Notes under the pieces: model-generated
Told to the model about the DNA's origin: nothing
What the model saw: only the letters and a program-made list of their open reading frames with translations
Databases searched by the model: none
In this document: positions 11,291 through 22,073 of the stretch, one piece after another
Layout: each line of letters begins with the position of its first letter
Position numbering within the stretch: position 1 is the first letter of the stretch
Position numbers and translations under genes: made by a program
Source: Chimonanthus salicifolius
Taxonomy: Eukaryota > Streptophyta > Magnoliopsida > Laurales > Calycanthaceae
NCBI GenBank assembly: GCA_013350335.1
Contig: CM023534.1
Coordinates: 21,409,302 to 21,473,301, forward strand
DNA: 64,000 bases
Reading direction: 5' to 3'

Positions 11291-12077
11291 AGAAGATAGA
11301 CCTTATCCTCTTTGCCAGTTTGACTGACTACCCATTATGGTGAATCAGCACGTGCGATACAGCGATTTCTTTTCCTAAAATGAAATACTTCTTCTTTTTA
11401 TATCTTTATTCTATTTCTACTTTTCGGATAAAACTAAAACAAGAGATCTCCAGAAAAAACTATATTAAAAGGATAGTCACCGTAACATGGATAAAGTCTT
11501 TCAATAGACACTTATTTTTTCAAGCTCTTCACTTTATCTCTATTCTATTGTATCGAAAGCATTTAAAAAAAAGAATGTCAGAAATCGGTTCACTTATCGA
11601 CTCACTTACTGGATCACTAAAATAAGACTGTTTTTTCATAAAAAACAGCAAATCGGCTCACTGACCAGTTCACTTGTGAAGGATAAAGTTAGAAATCACG
11701 AAAATCCGTGTCTTCTAAAAGACTTCGCACGTATTAGAATGGCCACCCATAGTAAAAACCCTTTGAGAAAAACATCATTTTTTATATAGTTAATTTCTTT
11801 TAATTTAATCAGAGTGCTTCTTACGTCTAGTCAGACTAAAGTCCCCATGTCCTAGCATATATTAATATCTTTAGATGAAAGGTTAATATTTATATTATAT
11901 AAATATTAGAGTATAAAGCAAATGTGCCGATGTCTGACATAACATGTCAAGCATGTAACTCTTTGGACTTGTTAGGCTTCGAATGGCTTGATACAGGACA
12001 GTTGAGTTGATTTAACTTTAAGATTAGACTATATCTCCTAAATTTAACTTTTTTAAGACTTACTTTGATAGACATGT
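11291..12077. other. Intergenic stretch, possible remnant of a fold-back repeat
   Basis: Contains ATCGGTTCACTT / ATCGGCTCACTGACC wording around 11585-11680. It resembles the minisatellite core of the fold-back element at 33464-33904, but no ends could be defined. Nothing else was recognised. Confidence 0.35.
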
Positions 12078-12085
12078 CTTCTGAG

Positions 12086-12468
12086 TAGAGGTGAAACTCG
12101 AGATCCGATCTGAAAAATTATGTGGGATGAATTATGAAAGTCAAATCAATGGGTTGGGTCGCATCAAGTTCAGTCGAGTTGAGAAGATAAAAACCTGCAA
12201 AGAATTTGAGTCGGGTCAAATTGAGAAATTTTCAAGTTAATTCGACCTAACTTTATCCGACCCAATCTAACTCAGCTAAAATTAAGTTAAAATGGGTTCA
12301 AAATGTGGATCGGGTCAAAATTAGAGTTGAGTTGGGTTAGAATTCAAGTCGAGTCGAGTCGAGAATTTCGGACCAGTATCCCATGTCAAGACGGGTCGAG
12401 TTCCATGATATAATGACTCAGGTCGGGTTGGGTTTTAAGAAACCCGACCCAACTCAATTTCAGCCCTA
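12086..12468. mobile_element. hAT-like MITE, GGGTCGGGTT family, perfect 8-bp TSD
   Basis: 383 bp beginning TAGAGGTGAAACTCGAG and ending TCAATTTCAGCCCTA, flanked by CTTCTGAG on both sides (12078-12085 and 12469-12476). Interior of GGGTCGGGTT-type words in both orientations. Non-coding. Confidence 0.9.
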
Positions 12469-12476
12469 CTTCTGAG

Positions 12477-13607
12477 TGCTACGTTTATTCATGGAGAATA
12501 ATTTTATCTTGATTATGAGAGAAAGATTATTCACAATAATAATTAAAAAAATCTAAAATATACTGTAAAACCTATTTAGTTATAAGGTTTTTCCACCGAA
12601 AAATCCCTATATTTATTGTTAATAAATATGTTATATTTCAAGTCATATGATGGAAAAACGCTGATATTTACCTTGTTATTATCATACTCTCTAACATATT
12701 CAAAGAAAAATAAATGTTTCTACATAGAAAAATAGAAATCCCATATTCACAAATTTTGGATTTAAATATTGGTGATTTTCATTGCATATCAGTGCCTACA
12801 AATGAAAATAATTTGATATTAATATTTTAAAAAATTGTGAAAAACTCAAAAAACATACATGAGAGAATGTTTAAAATTTATTTCTCTATTTTTGAATAGT
12901 GTCTTCAATCTTTAAACTTGAAACATCGAAACATTTGTATCCATTTAATTTAAAGAAAAATCTATTATAGATGTTAAATAAAACGTATTTTATCAGTGTC
13001 CAAAGAATAAGGAAATCTTACACTAAAATAACTTAATATTATTGTTCTTTAACGAGTTCTTATTAAAAAAAAAATTATAGCAAGTAACCAATTAAAATTA
13101 ATTTCTAGGCATCTAGCTTTACCCGACTACCAGTTGAGACAGGAGAGGTGGAGCTCATCTTTATTATCTGGTTAAATCGAAAGGGCAAAATCGATATTAT
13201 AAATTATTGATTATCACATTCTCACAAATATTGTTTTCATATTAATGGTAAAATTGAGATATTTTAAAATTCTCAGATATTTATCGGGTAAAAATCTCAC
13301 AAAAATATAAATATTTAAAAAATAAAAAAATATAATAGATAATAATATTAATAAAATAAAAATTATTAACACTATTCATGAACACCTATTAACTAATTGG
13401 GAAAAAAAGCTCCCATTAAAAGAGCGACATTGGAATTTATTGAGATACTATTATGATATTATCATTTATTGCAATTTAAAGAGATTTTATCATGAACTAA
13501 CCATTAAAAACAACAGCGGCGATAAATACGTGTTATTAACCTTTATAAACATAGTAAACTTGAAATTACCACCAATATTTGAAAAGCTCATATAGACTCG
13601 TTTCATC
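12477..13607. other. Very AT-rich intergenic stretch
   Basis: No gene, element end or RNA gene recognised. Short AT-rich runs only. Confidence 0.45.
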
Positions 13608-13615
13608 GTCTGTAG

Positions 13616-13863
13616 TAGAGCTGAAATCGGGTCGGCTCCGGTTTCTTAAACCCCAACTCGACCTGAGTCAATGCTTATGGAATCCGACCCGAGCTATTGA
13701 CATGAAATTCCCGACCCGAATTCTAACCCGATTCAACTCAAATTCTGACCCTACATGCATTCTGAACCCATTTTAGCCTAATTTAAGTCATGTTGGGTCG
13801 AGTTAACTTGAAAATTTCTCAACCCGACCTAACCCATTTGACGTGACCCAAGTTTCACCCCTA
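13616..13863. mobile_element. hAT-like MITE, GGGTCGGGTT family, perfect 8-bp TSD
   Basis: 248 bp beginning TAGAGCTGAAATCGGGTCGG and ending AAGTTTCACCCCTA, flanked by GTCTGTAG on both sides (13608-13615 and 13864-13871). It appears inverted relative to the copy at 36522-37004. Confidence 0.9.
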
Positions 13864-13937
13864 GTCTGTAGACTTCCTCAACGGTGGTGGTCCTTCAAGC
13901 ATTTTCTTTAGATTAATCAGCGTCAGAAGGTAAATAA

Positions 13938-14360
13938 GATGGAGTTGTGGAAGCTATCTCAACAGAATTTTTGGAAGTTTAATGTAGAAAATTAGGGCCT
14001 GCACGTATCGGTGGAGTACTCAGAAATTATAAGGGAGAGTCTGCCATAATGTTCAATGAGTCAGTAGAAATAAAGGATTCAAATGAAATAGAAATTCTTA
14101 ATATTAAGAAAGCTCTCACAATTTGGAAAGAGTTGGGAGGTCACTTGAATATTGAAGGGGAGTCGGTAAATGCATTCACATGGGCCTCAGGTTTGAGCCG
14201 ACCGCCTCAAAAACTGACTAATGTGACTAAGGAGGTGAGAGCTGGCCAGGAGAGATGGGAGTATCTTTTGCTCAAGTTGGACGCACAGCTAATGGAGTGG
14301 CGGTTTACTTCACCAAGTTGGGAATTGACAACCATTGGACGGGCATGTACTTTCTTTAAT
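13938..14360 (+). pseudogene. LINE RNase H domain fragment
   Basis: The plus strand reads WKFNVEN, a stop, then GPARIGGVLRNYKGESAIMF, SNEIEILNIKKALTIWKEL, LNIEGESVNAFTWASGLSR and, after a frame change, VGRTANGVAVYFTKLGI. This is the C-terminal RNase H domain of a plant L1-type LINE, broken by a stop and at least one frameshift. Confidence 0.8.
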
Positions 14361-14600
14361 GTTTTTGTTATTTCATTTTCTTTTCCTTTTTTCTTCTCCT
14401 CCTCCTTTTCCATGGTCTAAATGCTTTTAGACCATTTCTTTGTATTTAAACTATGGTTTTTTCTAAATGAATTCTCCTTTTGACTACTTAAAAAACGAAT
14501 CAGCGTCAACACCTTTAAAAACATGCTCAAATTATTCAATTGTTATCTTGTTGGAAGAGTAATTGCAAACAATTAAAAAGAAAACACATACAGTAACCAG

Positions 14601-17600
14601 TTAATCATTTGTTGGGTAGAAACCATTGACGGCAACCCCTCCGTCTACGGCGATAACTTGGCCTGTTATGTATGAAGCAGCAGACGTACAGAGAAATGCA
14701 ACCAAAGGTGAAACGTCCTCAGCTTCTCCAATGCGTCGAAGAGGAGTACGGGAGACAATTGCATCATTAACTTCCTTCATTCCAACGTACTGTAAATATG
14801 AAAATAATAATACAGTTGAGATGATTCATTGCAAAGAAAAGCACACAAAATATTAGGTCTGAAATTCGAGTTGAGCCGGGTCGGGTTTCAATAAATTCAA
14901 CTCAATTCATCTCAAAAATTATTGAACCCGACTCGGCTCGAGCCGAATTGCTGACTCAAGTTACTAAACCCCGACCTGACCCAAATTTTTGATCCAACTT
15001 AATCCGACTGCTATTTTATAACTTGGTGCACTCGGATCAAGTTGTTTTTAAATTTCTCAACCCGACCCGATCAAAATTTCATACAAATTTATTTTTTTCC
15101 AACTTGACTTGACTCCAGATATGCAAAAACACAATCCAAACCCATTGATTTCTTGAGTCAGGTACTGTTACATTGTACATATACATTTATAAGCATTAGA
15201 TAGATAATCGGTGTATGAAAATTATACAAAAATGATGATCTAATTGAATGATTTTTTTTAACAAACACAGTCACAACTAATAACAATTTGATACATATCA
15301 CACTGATATTAGTATCAACTTCTAATTCTCCAAAAATCAATGTCTGTAACTAATATTGAAGACCTAGGCCATGAATTTGATGGTGATTAGAAAATCAAAA
15401 TGGAACAAGACAGACTATAATAAGGTCACACTGCCCACTAACTATGTGTTCACTTTTAAATAATCATTGGTGCAACATATCATAGACAGACTTTAAAATG
15501 TGGGCTAGAATTTACATTTTTAATGAGCGGTGTCTGTATAAACCATGGTGCCACGCTATTGACTCGAATATTATCCTTTGCCCATTCACATGCCAAGTTC
15601 TTTGCGAGTTGATTCAATGCTCCTGAAAAAAGTCAAAAAATAATATATATAATTATTTCTTTGTGACCAAGGTGTTCATGCATCCTACATCACTCAACTA
15701 ATTCTTGAGGCTTATGCAAGCCTCTTTACCTACACATGGCGAATAACTTAGAGTAAAATAAGAATAAAACTTAAAACTCCTACTTCTTAAAGTGAATTCT
15801 TGGCCATTACTCCAACCCCTTTGAGTTACACTAATTTATCCTGTCGAGTGATGCTCGTTGATCTTTAAAAGAAAACCAAGATGCAATTCTTAGTTCAAAT
15901 TAGCTTCAAGTTAATCATCAATTACTTAGATCTTTTGAGACTATTGATTGTTGAGCAAAGAGCATTCACAATTTCTTCTCTTTCCTTGAAATTAGTTTTT
16001 GTCAAGTGGAATCTTTCTTGACTGAAGTAGGCAGGCCTTAGTCATTCCATATCAACTTGATGTCACTCAAATTCTTTCAAAGTCGAATGTCACAGGGTTA
16101 GCGAGTCTTTCCTTGATTCAGCTTGTACAGCACTCACTTGATCATCCATTCGTCAAGCGAGTCAGCTTTACAACTAGTTTGATCACTCTTTGGACTAAAA
16201 TGATGAAATCAAACTAAGTACATACTTGGACAGGAGGTTGGAAAAGAGTTGGAACACCAAGACTTATCAACACAAACTCAACTTGTATTGAACACAACCC
16301 TAATCCTGCCCAATTTTAAATGGGCTTGGGCTATGCTTGACTGAACATTTCTAAAATAGATCTTTAAATTATAAGAGATTGCCTTTCGCTGCAGAATAAG
16401 GGGTCCCAACATTGAGAGCTACCACACCAGCAATTGAGGAGATGAATACAATGCTTCCTTGTCCTGATGCTTTCAGAAGAGAGTGTGTAAGTTGGCTCAA
16501 ATGGTATGCAGAATCAAAGTTGGTAGCCATAAAAAATGAGAATTCCTCTGCACTATATTCTTCGGTTGGTCTTATTATAGATGTGCCCACATTGTTTACC
16601 TGTATCCATTCAACCAAATGTCACCACATCACATTCGTATCATTTCTTTGGTCTACCTTTAATAAAAAACTACATCAATTTATTTTAATAAATAAATGCT
16701 ACTATCAAAATATCAAATATTATTTTTCCATGGGTGTATTTCAACGGGTAATCTCCCGCTTCTAGGTTTGAGCCTCCATAGCCTCACCTGGTGTGCCCTA
16801 AGGGCAGTGGGTATCACCCATGGAAGTTTTATGCTGGACTTCCCACTGTTTCCCACACGTAAATTCAAAAAAATATATATATATTATTTTTATATGGGGA
16901 ATGGTTTCATTCTTGTCCGGACTGTATGTATCTCGGTGTGGTTAAGATATATTTTTTCAATTTTTTGACATGTGTCCTCTTAATAGGTCACACAAATCTT
17001 ACCTTTCAAATCATACTCCCTCTATCCCAATTTAGTTGTCCTATTTTAAAATTTTGAATTTTTTAAGGATAGTTTGAGGAGTCAAAGTAGATAGATAGAG
17101 AGAGAGAATCTATATGTGCTTGTAATTTGTAAATGTAGAATATCAAACAATTATTTTGAGACAGTTTAAGAATACAAATAAGACAAGTAAATTGGGACAG
17201 AAGGAGTATTAATTAAATTGATTCAAATATAAAAAATATTTTAGAATTTTATTTTATTTTTCTAATATAAAACTACAAAGATGTAGGACTGAGCTTGGAC
17301 GCAGATTTTAAAGTCCTTTGTAAGTTAAATTCTTTTTCCAAACTCAACAATCTATTTTTATAATTTTATAGCAAAAAAATCTATTTCTACTTAAATAGAT
17401 TTAATGAATGTGATTCAAATAATATATTTAATGGGACCTAAAGCTAAAAGAAAAGTATTAAAATTTTAAAAGAAATCCCCAATCTGCACGGAGGTGCGTA
17501 TAACTCACACAAAAGTAAATCCTTTCTCTACTATACGTCAGAGCAGGGGTTGAAATATCGGCGTATCGGCCAATATATATCGGTTTTGGATATGTGAATA

Positions 17601-20600
17601 TCGGCCGATATGTATCGTATCGGCCGATATTTACAATATCGACCTTGATATCGGCCGTATTATATCGGTCCGATATCAAAATATCGGATGATATTGGCCG
17701 ATATTTAAAAAAACAATGAAGAAAGAGAAAAATATCGGCCGATATATCAGCCGATAACGATATATCGGTAGACATATCGTATCGGCCGCCGATACCGATT
17801 TTTAAACCCCTGCGTCAGATTAATATTCTCTTGAGATTTCACTTAAAAAATTCTATATTATAAATTTTGTATATATTTTAAAAGTTTAAATTATTCAAAT
17901 TGAAAGCAAATACGATAACCTAAAGCTAGATCAAACTTGAGTTAAAACTCAAGCCATTTAATTGTAATGGTCAAAATTACCATAATCTTTGTCTTAAAAA
18001 TTTAAAAGATGCCTGATGTTGAGTTAAATTTTATTGCAATTATAATTCGTCATATCTACTTTCAATTTGAACAATAATTTCTTTAATTAATTTCAAAATA
18101 ATTTTTATAAAAAAAAAAAATGGACTAGATGTACACATAGATACATACAATGTTTAAAAACCCGACCCGTGGAGCAACCCGTCTTGGAAAAAGGGTGGGT
18201 TAACTAAGGTTCAACCGGGTTGACCCGTAGTCAAACCCAGTCAAACCCGTGCTATTAATATAATATTATAAATAATATTAAATTATTAACTAAAGTTATA
18301 TTTCATAAAAATATATTTTTCTCTCACAAATATAATTGTAAATACCAAAAATTAATAATCCAAAAATCATATTCTCAAAAGGACCAACATCTTCATCTTC
18401 AATTTCTTCATTTAAAGAAACCAAGGGTTTTAAAGGTTAAAGGGCACGGGTTTAATAGAAAACCTGAGTTGACCTGCTAGTCGCAAAGGGTTTTTAAGGG
18501 TTTTTAAATGACATGACCCGTGTTTCAGTCGGGTCACCCGGGTTTGAAAACATTGGATACATATAATGATTAAATGAGTCAAAAAGCCCAACAGGCCTCC
18601 ACAAGCTACTTACAAAAGTCCAAGCCCAAGTGTTTATGTAAACATTCTGAATAATTTTGCCTGAGTCTAGTCCAATGGGCTAGTATACGTGTTGAAGCCA
18701 GTTCGTTATCTATGGATTTGAAGAAGTTTTGAGCTTAGTTCCAAATGAGAAACAAACCTACATGTAACATATAGATTTGTCCACCAAATTTCTATTTTAA
18801 GCTAATAATTGTAGGTAATGAAAAAATGTCAAAGTATTACATCTTTACCTTAGCTCAGACACCTGTAATATTCAAATCGAACAAATTTTGACACAAGTCA
18901 GTCTAAACTCTAAAGTTTATTTTTATTTTGCACCCATGTGTTATACCATGAGCAAAATTTAAAAGAAAAAAAAAATCTTAGAAACAACCTTTTCAAAGAA
19001 TTTAAACTTCAAATTTTCTTAAAATTAATTTCTAAAACTAAGGCATGACAAGACTACATAGGATCCATTCTGAAATTCAATCCACTTCGCTTCTGTCTCT
19101 ATAATGAAACATTTCGCCATTTTGGTTGTTTATGTGTTCCATTTCTACAAAGAACGATATAAGAATTTTAAAAAATAAATACTAAAATATGAAAGCAATA
19201 ATACAATTTTTTATTTTGAATTTATTTATGGAGAACTGCAGGATACCCAGCGTAAAACTTTCACAAGTGAGCCCACTACTCTTAGGACACACCAAAGTTA
19301 AGACATGGGGCTCGAACCCACAAAGTCCCGCAGGCTGAGTCAGGAGGCAACCAGTTAAAGTACACGTTTAAAAAAAAAAAAAATAGTATCCCTATTTAAA
19401 AAATATTAAAATATGAAAACAATAATATACATTTAATGACGAGATGGACTTGGGTTCGATGGGTAACGGTAGGGGTGAAACTCGGGTCGAGTTTTGGCCC
19501 GAACCCGCATGACCCAACCTGAAAATCATGCGGGTCGGGCAATGGTCCAAATATTGGTCTATACGATACGTATTAGCTGATATTCACAATATCAGCTGAT
19601 ATCTCGGCCAGTATCATATCGGCCGATAACAACCTTTTTTTTATAAAAAAAAAAGGGGAGAGAGAAAAATATCCGCCGATCGACCAATAACGATATATCG
19701 GTCGATACCGAATTTTGGACCCATATCGGGTTACGAAAGTCGGGTCAGCGGGTCGGATTGGGTTGAGAAGTGAGAAACCCGCATTGAATTCGGGTCCTGT
19801 TGGGTTGAGAGATTTTTAAGTTAACTCGACCTAACCCGACCGGATCAAACCTGACTAGGCTAAAGTAGGTTCAAAATGCGGATCGAGTCAGATTTCGAGT
19901 TATAATTCGTGTCGGGTTGGATCAAGACGTCCAAGTCAAAAGTTTGGATCGAGTCAGGTCAGGTCCATATATCAGGAACTTGGGTCGGTCCGACCCGATT
20001 TCAGCCCTACATAACCGAGTCTCACAAGGTCAAAGGTTCAACTGAGTGGGTGGTCTTGGGTGTTTATTGGGCAGTCAATAAACAATTTGGGACATTGGGA
20101 TTTGGGAATAGGAAATAATAGTAATATAAAAGAAATCAAGGGTGGTCAATGTTGGTTAGTGGGGATATTAACTAAAAGAAAAGGGTAGGTGAGGCTTGAT
20201 TTGGTCACGTGAATGGACACAGAACAGGACACGTGCAATGGAAACGGGATGGCTGGGCGATAGGATCTGCAGCAGGTTTGCAGAAGAAGAGATGAGAAGA
20301 AGAAGAAGACCAGAACTTAAAGAAGAGGAATAAGAGAATAACTGAGAAAAAGATGCAGAAGAAGAGGGAGAAATAAAAGTGATAACAGAGGACACTTAAA
20401 TAAAAACGAAAAAACATTAAAATATAAGAAGAGAATAAATAAAATGGGAAAGGAAAGACATAGCTGAATTGATTGTGAACCGATTTTACAAAAATAAGAA
20501 TAGAAAAATAAAGGAAAGTTTCTTCTACTCGGTAGCTTCTTATTTAAGGTGTGCTGGGTTTCTACGGCAACTTCGAACTCAGGAACCATATTGGCAGACA

Positions 20601-21129
20601 AGTCAACCCGTGCTACATCATCTAATTATTTTTATCATTTTACACTAATTTATATTAAAAAATAATTTAATAATTTTTGTTAAATATATGGTAGGCAAAG
20701 AAAGTGCACATAGACTTACAAAGATGTTGAGCTTGCGGTGGAAGATGGAAGAAACATCATGAATGAGCTTCTCACGTGCGGGTCGAGTCGACACGTCGCA
20801 AACTGACCCAGTAACTCGGTAGCCCAGCTCTCTCCATTCTCCCAATCGCTGTTGGAGCTCCTCTTCGTTGCGTGCACACGTGTGTACGGTGGCTTCCAAC
20901 TCAGCGAGTTCTTCCACCACCGCACGCCTGAAAGAGATGTAACGTTAGAAGTTGGTGCACAAAAAGCAGAAGAAAGTTGTGGGAAGACAGACAAGAGAGA
21001 GAGGGAAAGAGTAAATAGTAAATATAGAATTACAGACCCGATGCCTTTGGTTCCACCAGTGACAAGGGCAGTCATTCCCTCGAGCGACCATCGCTGCTTC
21101 ATCTTCTTCTCCTCCTTCACTTCTTCCAT
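14601..21129 (-). CDS. Tropinone reductase-like short-chain dehydrogenase (SDR), five exons
   Basis: Exons on the minus strand: 21129-21038, 20927-20720, 16599-16383, 15622-15516 and 14789-14601. They total 813 nt, 270 residues plus TAA, with phase kept at every junction. Classical SDR signatures are present: TGGTKGIG (residues 24-31, NADP(H) binding), NNVG (102-105), catalytic Ser155, Tyr168 and Lys172 (YSAAK), [19 protein letters not shown], and C-terminal [14 protein letters not shown]. Length and order match plant tropinone reductase homologues (SDR65C type), which reduce ketones; the true substrate cannot be read from sequence. Intron 3 begins GC (AAAG|GCAATC) rather than GT. The start at 21129 is the first ATG; an in-frame TTG lies 21 nt upstream. 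Introns 2-4 hold many MITEs and SINEs. Confidence 0.93.
14854..15160. mobile_element. Partial hAT-like MITE, GGGTCGGGTT family, in SDR intron 4
   Basis: Begins TAGGTCTGAAATTCGAG and continues with CCGGGTCGGGTT and CCCGACTCGGCTCG words. The right terminus is not recognisable, so no target-site duplication could be assigned. Confidence 0.5.
15664..15835 (-). repeat. SINE (Au-like) in SDR intron 3
   Basis: Reverse-complement copy of the repeat at 1165-1362: GACCAAGGTGTTCATGCATC, TTGAGGCTTATGCAAGCCTC and, at the other end, CTTGGCCATTACTCCAACCC. Confidence 0.6.
16729..16880 (+). repeat. tRNA-derived SINE with 11-bp TSD in SDR intron 2
   Basis: Plus-strand copy of the SINE at 5628-5804, with box B-like GGTTTGAGCCTCC and the shared GGTGTGCCCTAAGGGCAGTG body. 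It ends A-rich. ATATTATTTTT flanks both sides (16718-16728 and 16881-16891). Confidence 0.75.
17016..17206. mobile_element. Stowaway-like MITE in SDR intron 2
   Basis: 191 bp with inverted ends CTCCCTCTATCCCAATTTAG and, at the right in reverse complement, CTCCTTCTGTCCCAATTTAC. TA dinucleotides flank both ends. Confidence 0.9.
17544..17812. mobile_element. hAT-like MITE, TATCGGCCGATA family, 8-bp TSD
   Basis: 269 bp with inverted ends CAGGGGTTGAAATATCGG and CCGATTTTTAAACCCCTG. Flanks are CGTCAGAG (17536-17543) and CGTCAGAT (17813-17820), an 8-bp duplication with one mismatch, as for hAT elements. The interior is packed with ATATCGGCCGATAT palindromes around an A-rich, AGAAAGAGAAAA core. Confidence 0.88.
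18148..18555. mobile_element. hAT-like MITE, CAATGTTT family, perfect 8-bp TSD
   Basis: 408 bp with inverted ends CAATGTTTAAAAACCCG and CGGGTTTGAAAACATTG, flanked by GATACATA on both sides (18140-18147 and 18556-18563). Contains GGGTTGACCCG words near the ends and AT-rich middle. Non-coding. Confidence 0.88.
19222..19375 (-). repeat. tRNA-derived SINE in SDR intron 2
   Basis: Minus-strand copy of the family at 5628-5804 with box B-like GGGTTCGAGCCCC and the shared GAGCCCACTACTCTTAGGAC body. The target-site duplication is not clear. Confidence 0.7.
19470..20009. mobile_element. hAT-like MITE, GGGTCGGGTT family, with a nested MITE
   Basis: Begins TAGGGGTGAAACTCGGGTCG and ends CGATTTCAGCCCTA. 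The flanks GGTAACGG (19462-19469) and CATAACCG (20010-20017) agree at 5 of 8 positions, so the duplication has decayed. A second MITE (19542-19723) interrupts it. Confidence 0.75.
19542..19723. mobile_element. TATCGGCCGATA-family MITE nested in GGGTCGGGTT-family MITE
   Basis: Inverted ends ATGGTCCAAATATTGG and CCGAATTTTGGACCCAT enclose GATATCTCGGCC and ATATCGGCCGATA words. Flanks GTCGGGCA and ATCGGGTT look like a worn duplication of the host word GTCGGGTT. This fixes the order of insertion: the GGGTCGGGTT-family copy came first. Confidence 0.7.
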
Positions 21130-21158
21130 TGATCCAATCTCTTTTTCCAAAGACGACT

Positions 21159-21164
21159 CACGTG
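21159..21164. promoter_or_regulatory. G-box CACGTG upstream of the SDR gene
   Basis: A perfect CACGTG core lies 30 nt upstream of the SDR start codon, within ACTCACGTGAGT. G-boxes bind bZIP and bHLH factors. At this distance it may lie in the 5' UTR, so its role is uncertain. A TATTTATT motif (plus-strand AATAAATA, about 21199-21206) further upstream is a weak TATA candidate. Confidence 0.4.
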
Positions 21165-21209
21165 AGTGGTAAAAATGCGGAGAGCACGAAGTCGGAGAAT
21201 AAATACACT

Positions 21210-22073
21210 CCTTTTTCTAACCCAATAGTTAATGGGGTTACAAAACTACAAACTAAGGACTCCTTATCAAAAAGCCACACATTGTTTGGCATCACATTAC
21301 TTACTCTAGAGACTTTTTTCTAATATGTTAAAATTTGAAACTATTTTTATTACTTAAAAATACCTCATAAAAATTAAATAAACTAAAATAGTTTCATGAA
21401 ATGTGAAGAAAATAGTATTGATAACATTCGAATATCATTTTACATACATGTAATCATGTGAACTATGTAATTTTAGTTTGTAGGTGTAATACATTGATCC
21501 AAATTAGTGACTAATTATGTGATTATTAGTCATTAACTATGATTTATGATCCATTAATCTGAAAGATTGCGATGTGAGCTTTGTATAGAGTCTAAGTTTG
21601 ACTCGATCCGAGTTCAGAAGCATATTGATCCAACTCGCTAAAGTGTGATGGCAAACTAGTAATTACCTAAACTTTCTCCAACTGAGACCCTACCAACTAT
21701 CTGTATTTGGAAAATCACTTATTTGAGATATTTAATTTCTCAAATTCCACATGAGCACTAAGTTTTAAATTTTGAGTCCAACGAAATTTTTGGTTTGCTC
21801 TTTTAACTTTGGAAGTGTAGTTTCTTAATCCCTATGGCTATCCCTATTTTATAAAACCTTAATTTTAAAATATTTAGAAGAGTCAAAATACTTTTGAGCT
21901 TTAGAATGTTTTTATCTAACAAATTTACATGACCTAACTGCAAAGTCATATTTTTCCAAAAAGGCTATTGTTAAATCACCGAGTATTTGACGTATGTTCC
22001 TCTCTAGATTTTTATGGCATTCCTAGTTTTTAAAACCAAGCCTATAGGACTGGTAGATTTGAGTTTGTGCGAC
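21210..22073. other. Intergenic stretch upstream of the SDR gene
   Basis: No element boundary or coding block recognised between the presumed SDR promoter and the nested LTR block that starts at about 22074. Confidence 0.4.

Noticed and set aside
14854..15160. Complete GGGTCGGGTT MITE with TSD
   Set aside because: Only the left terminus is clear; reported as partial.
20168..20601. Minus-strand Ser/Phe/Leu-rich frames
   Set aside because: They are translations of an AG-rich tract in SDR intron 2 and have low-complexity composition only.
21129..21150. Upstream start for the SDR at 21150
   Set aside because: It would need a TTG start; ATG at 21129 gives the normal family length.
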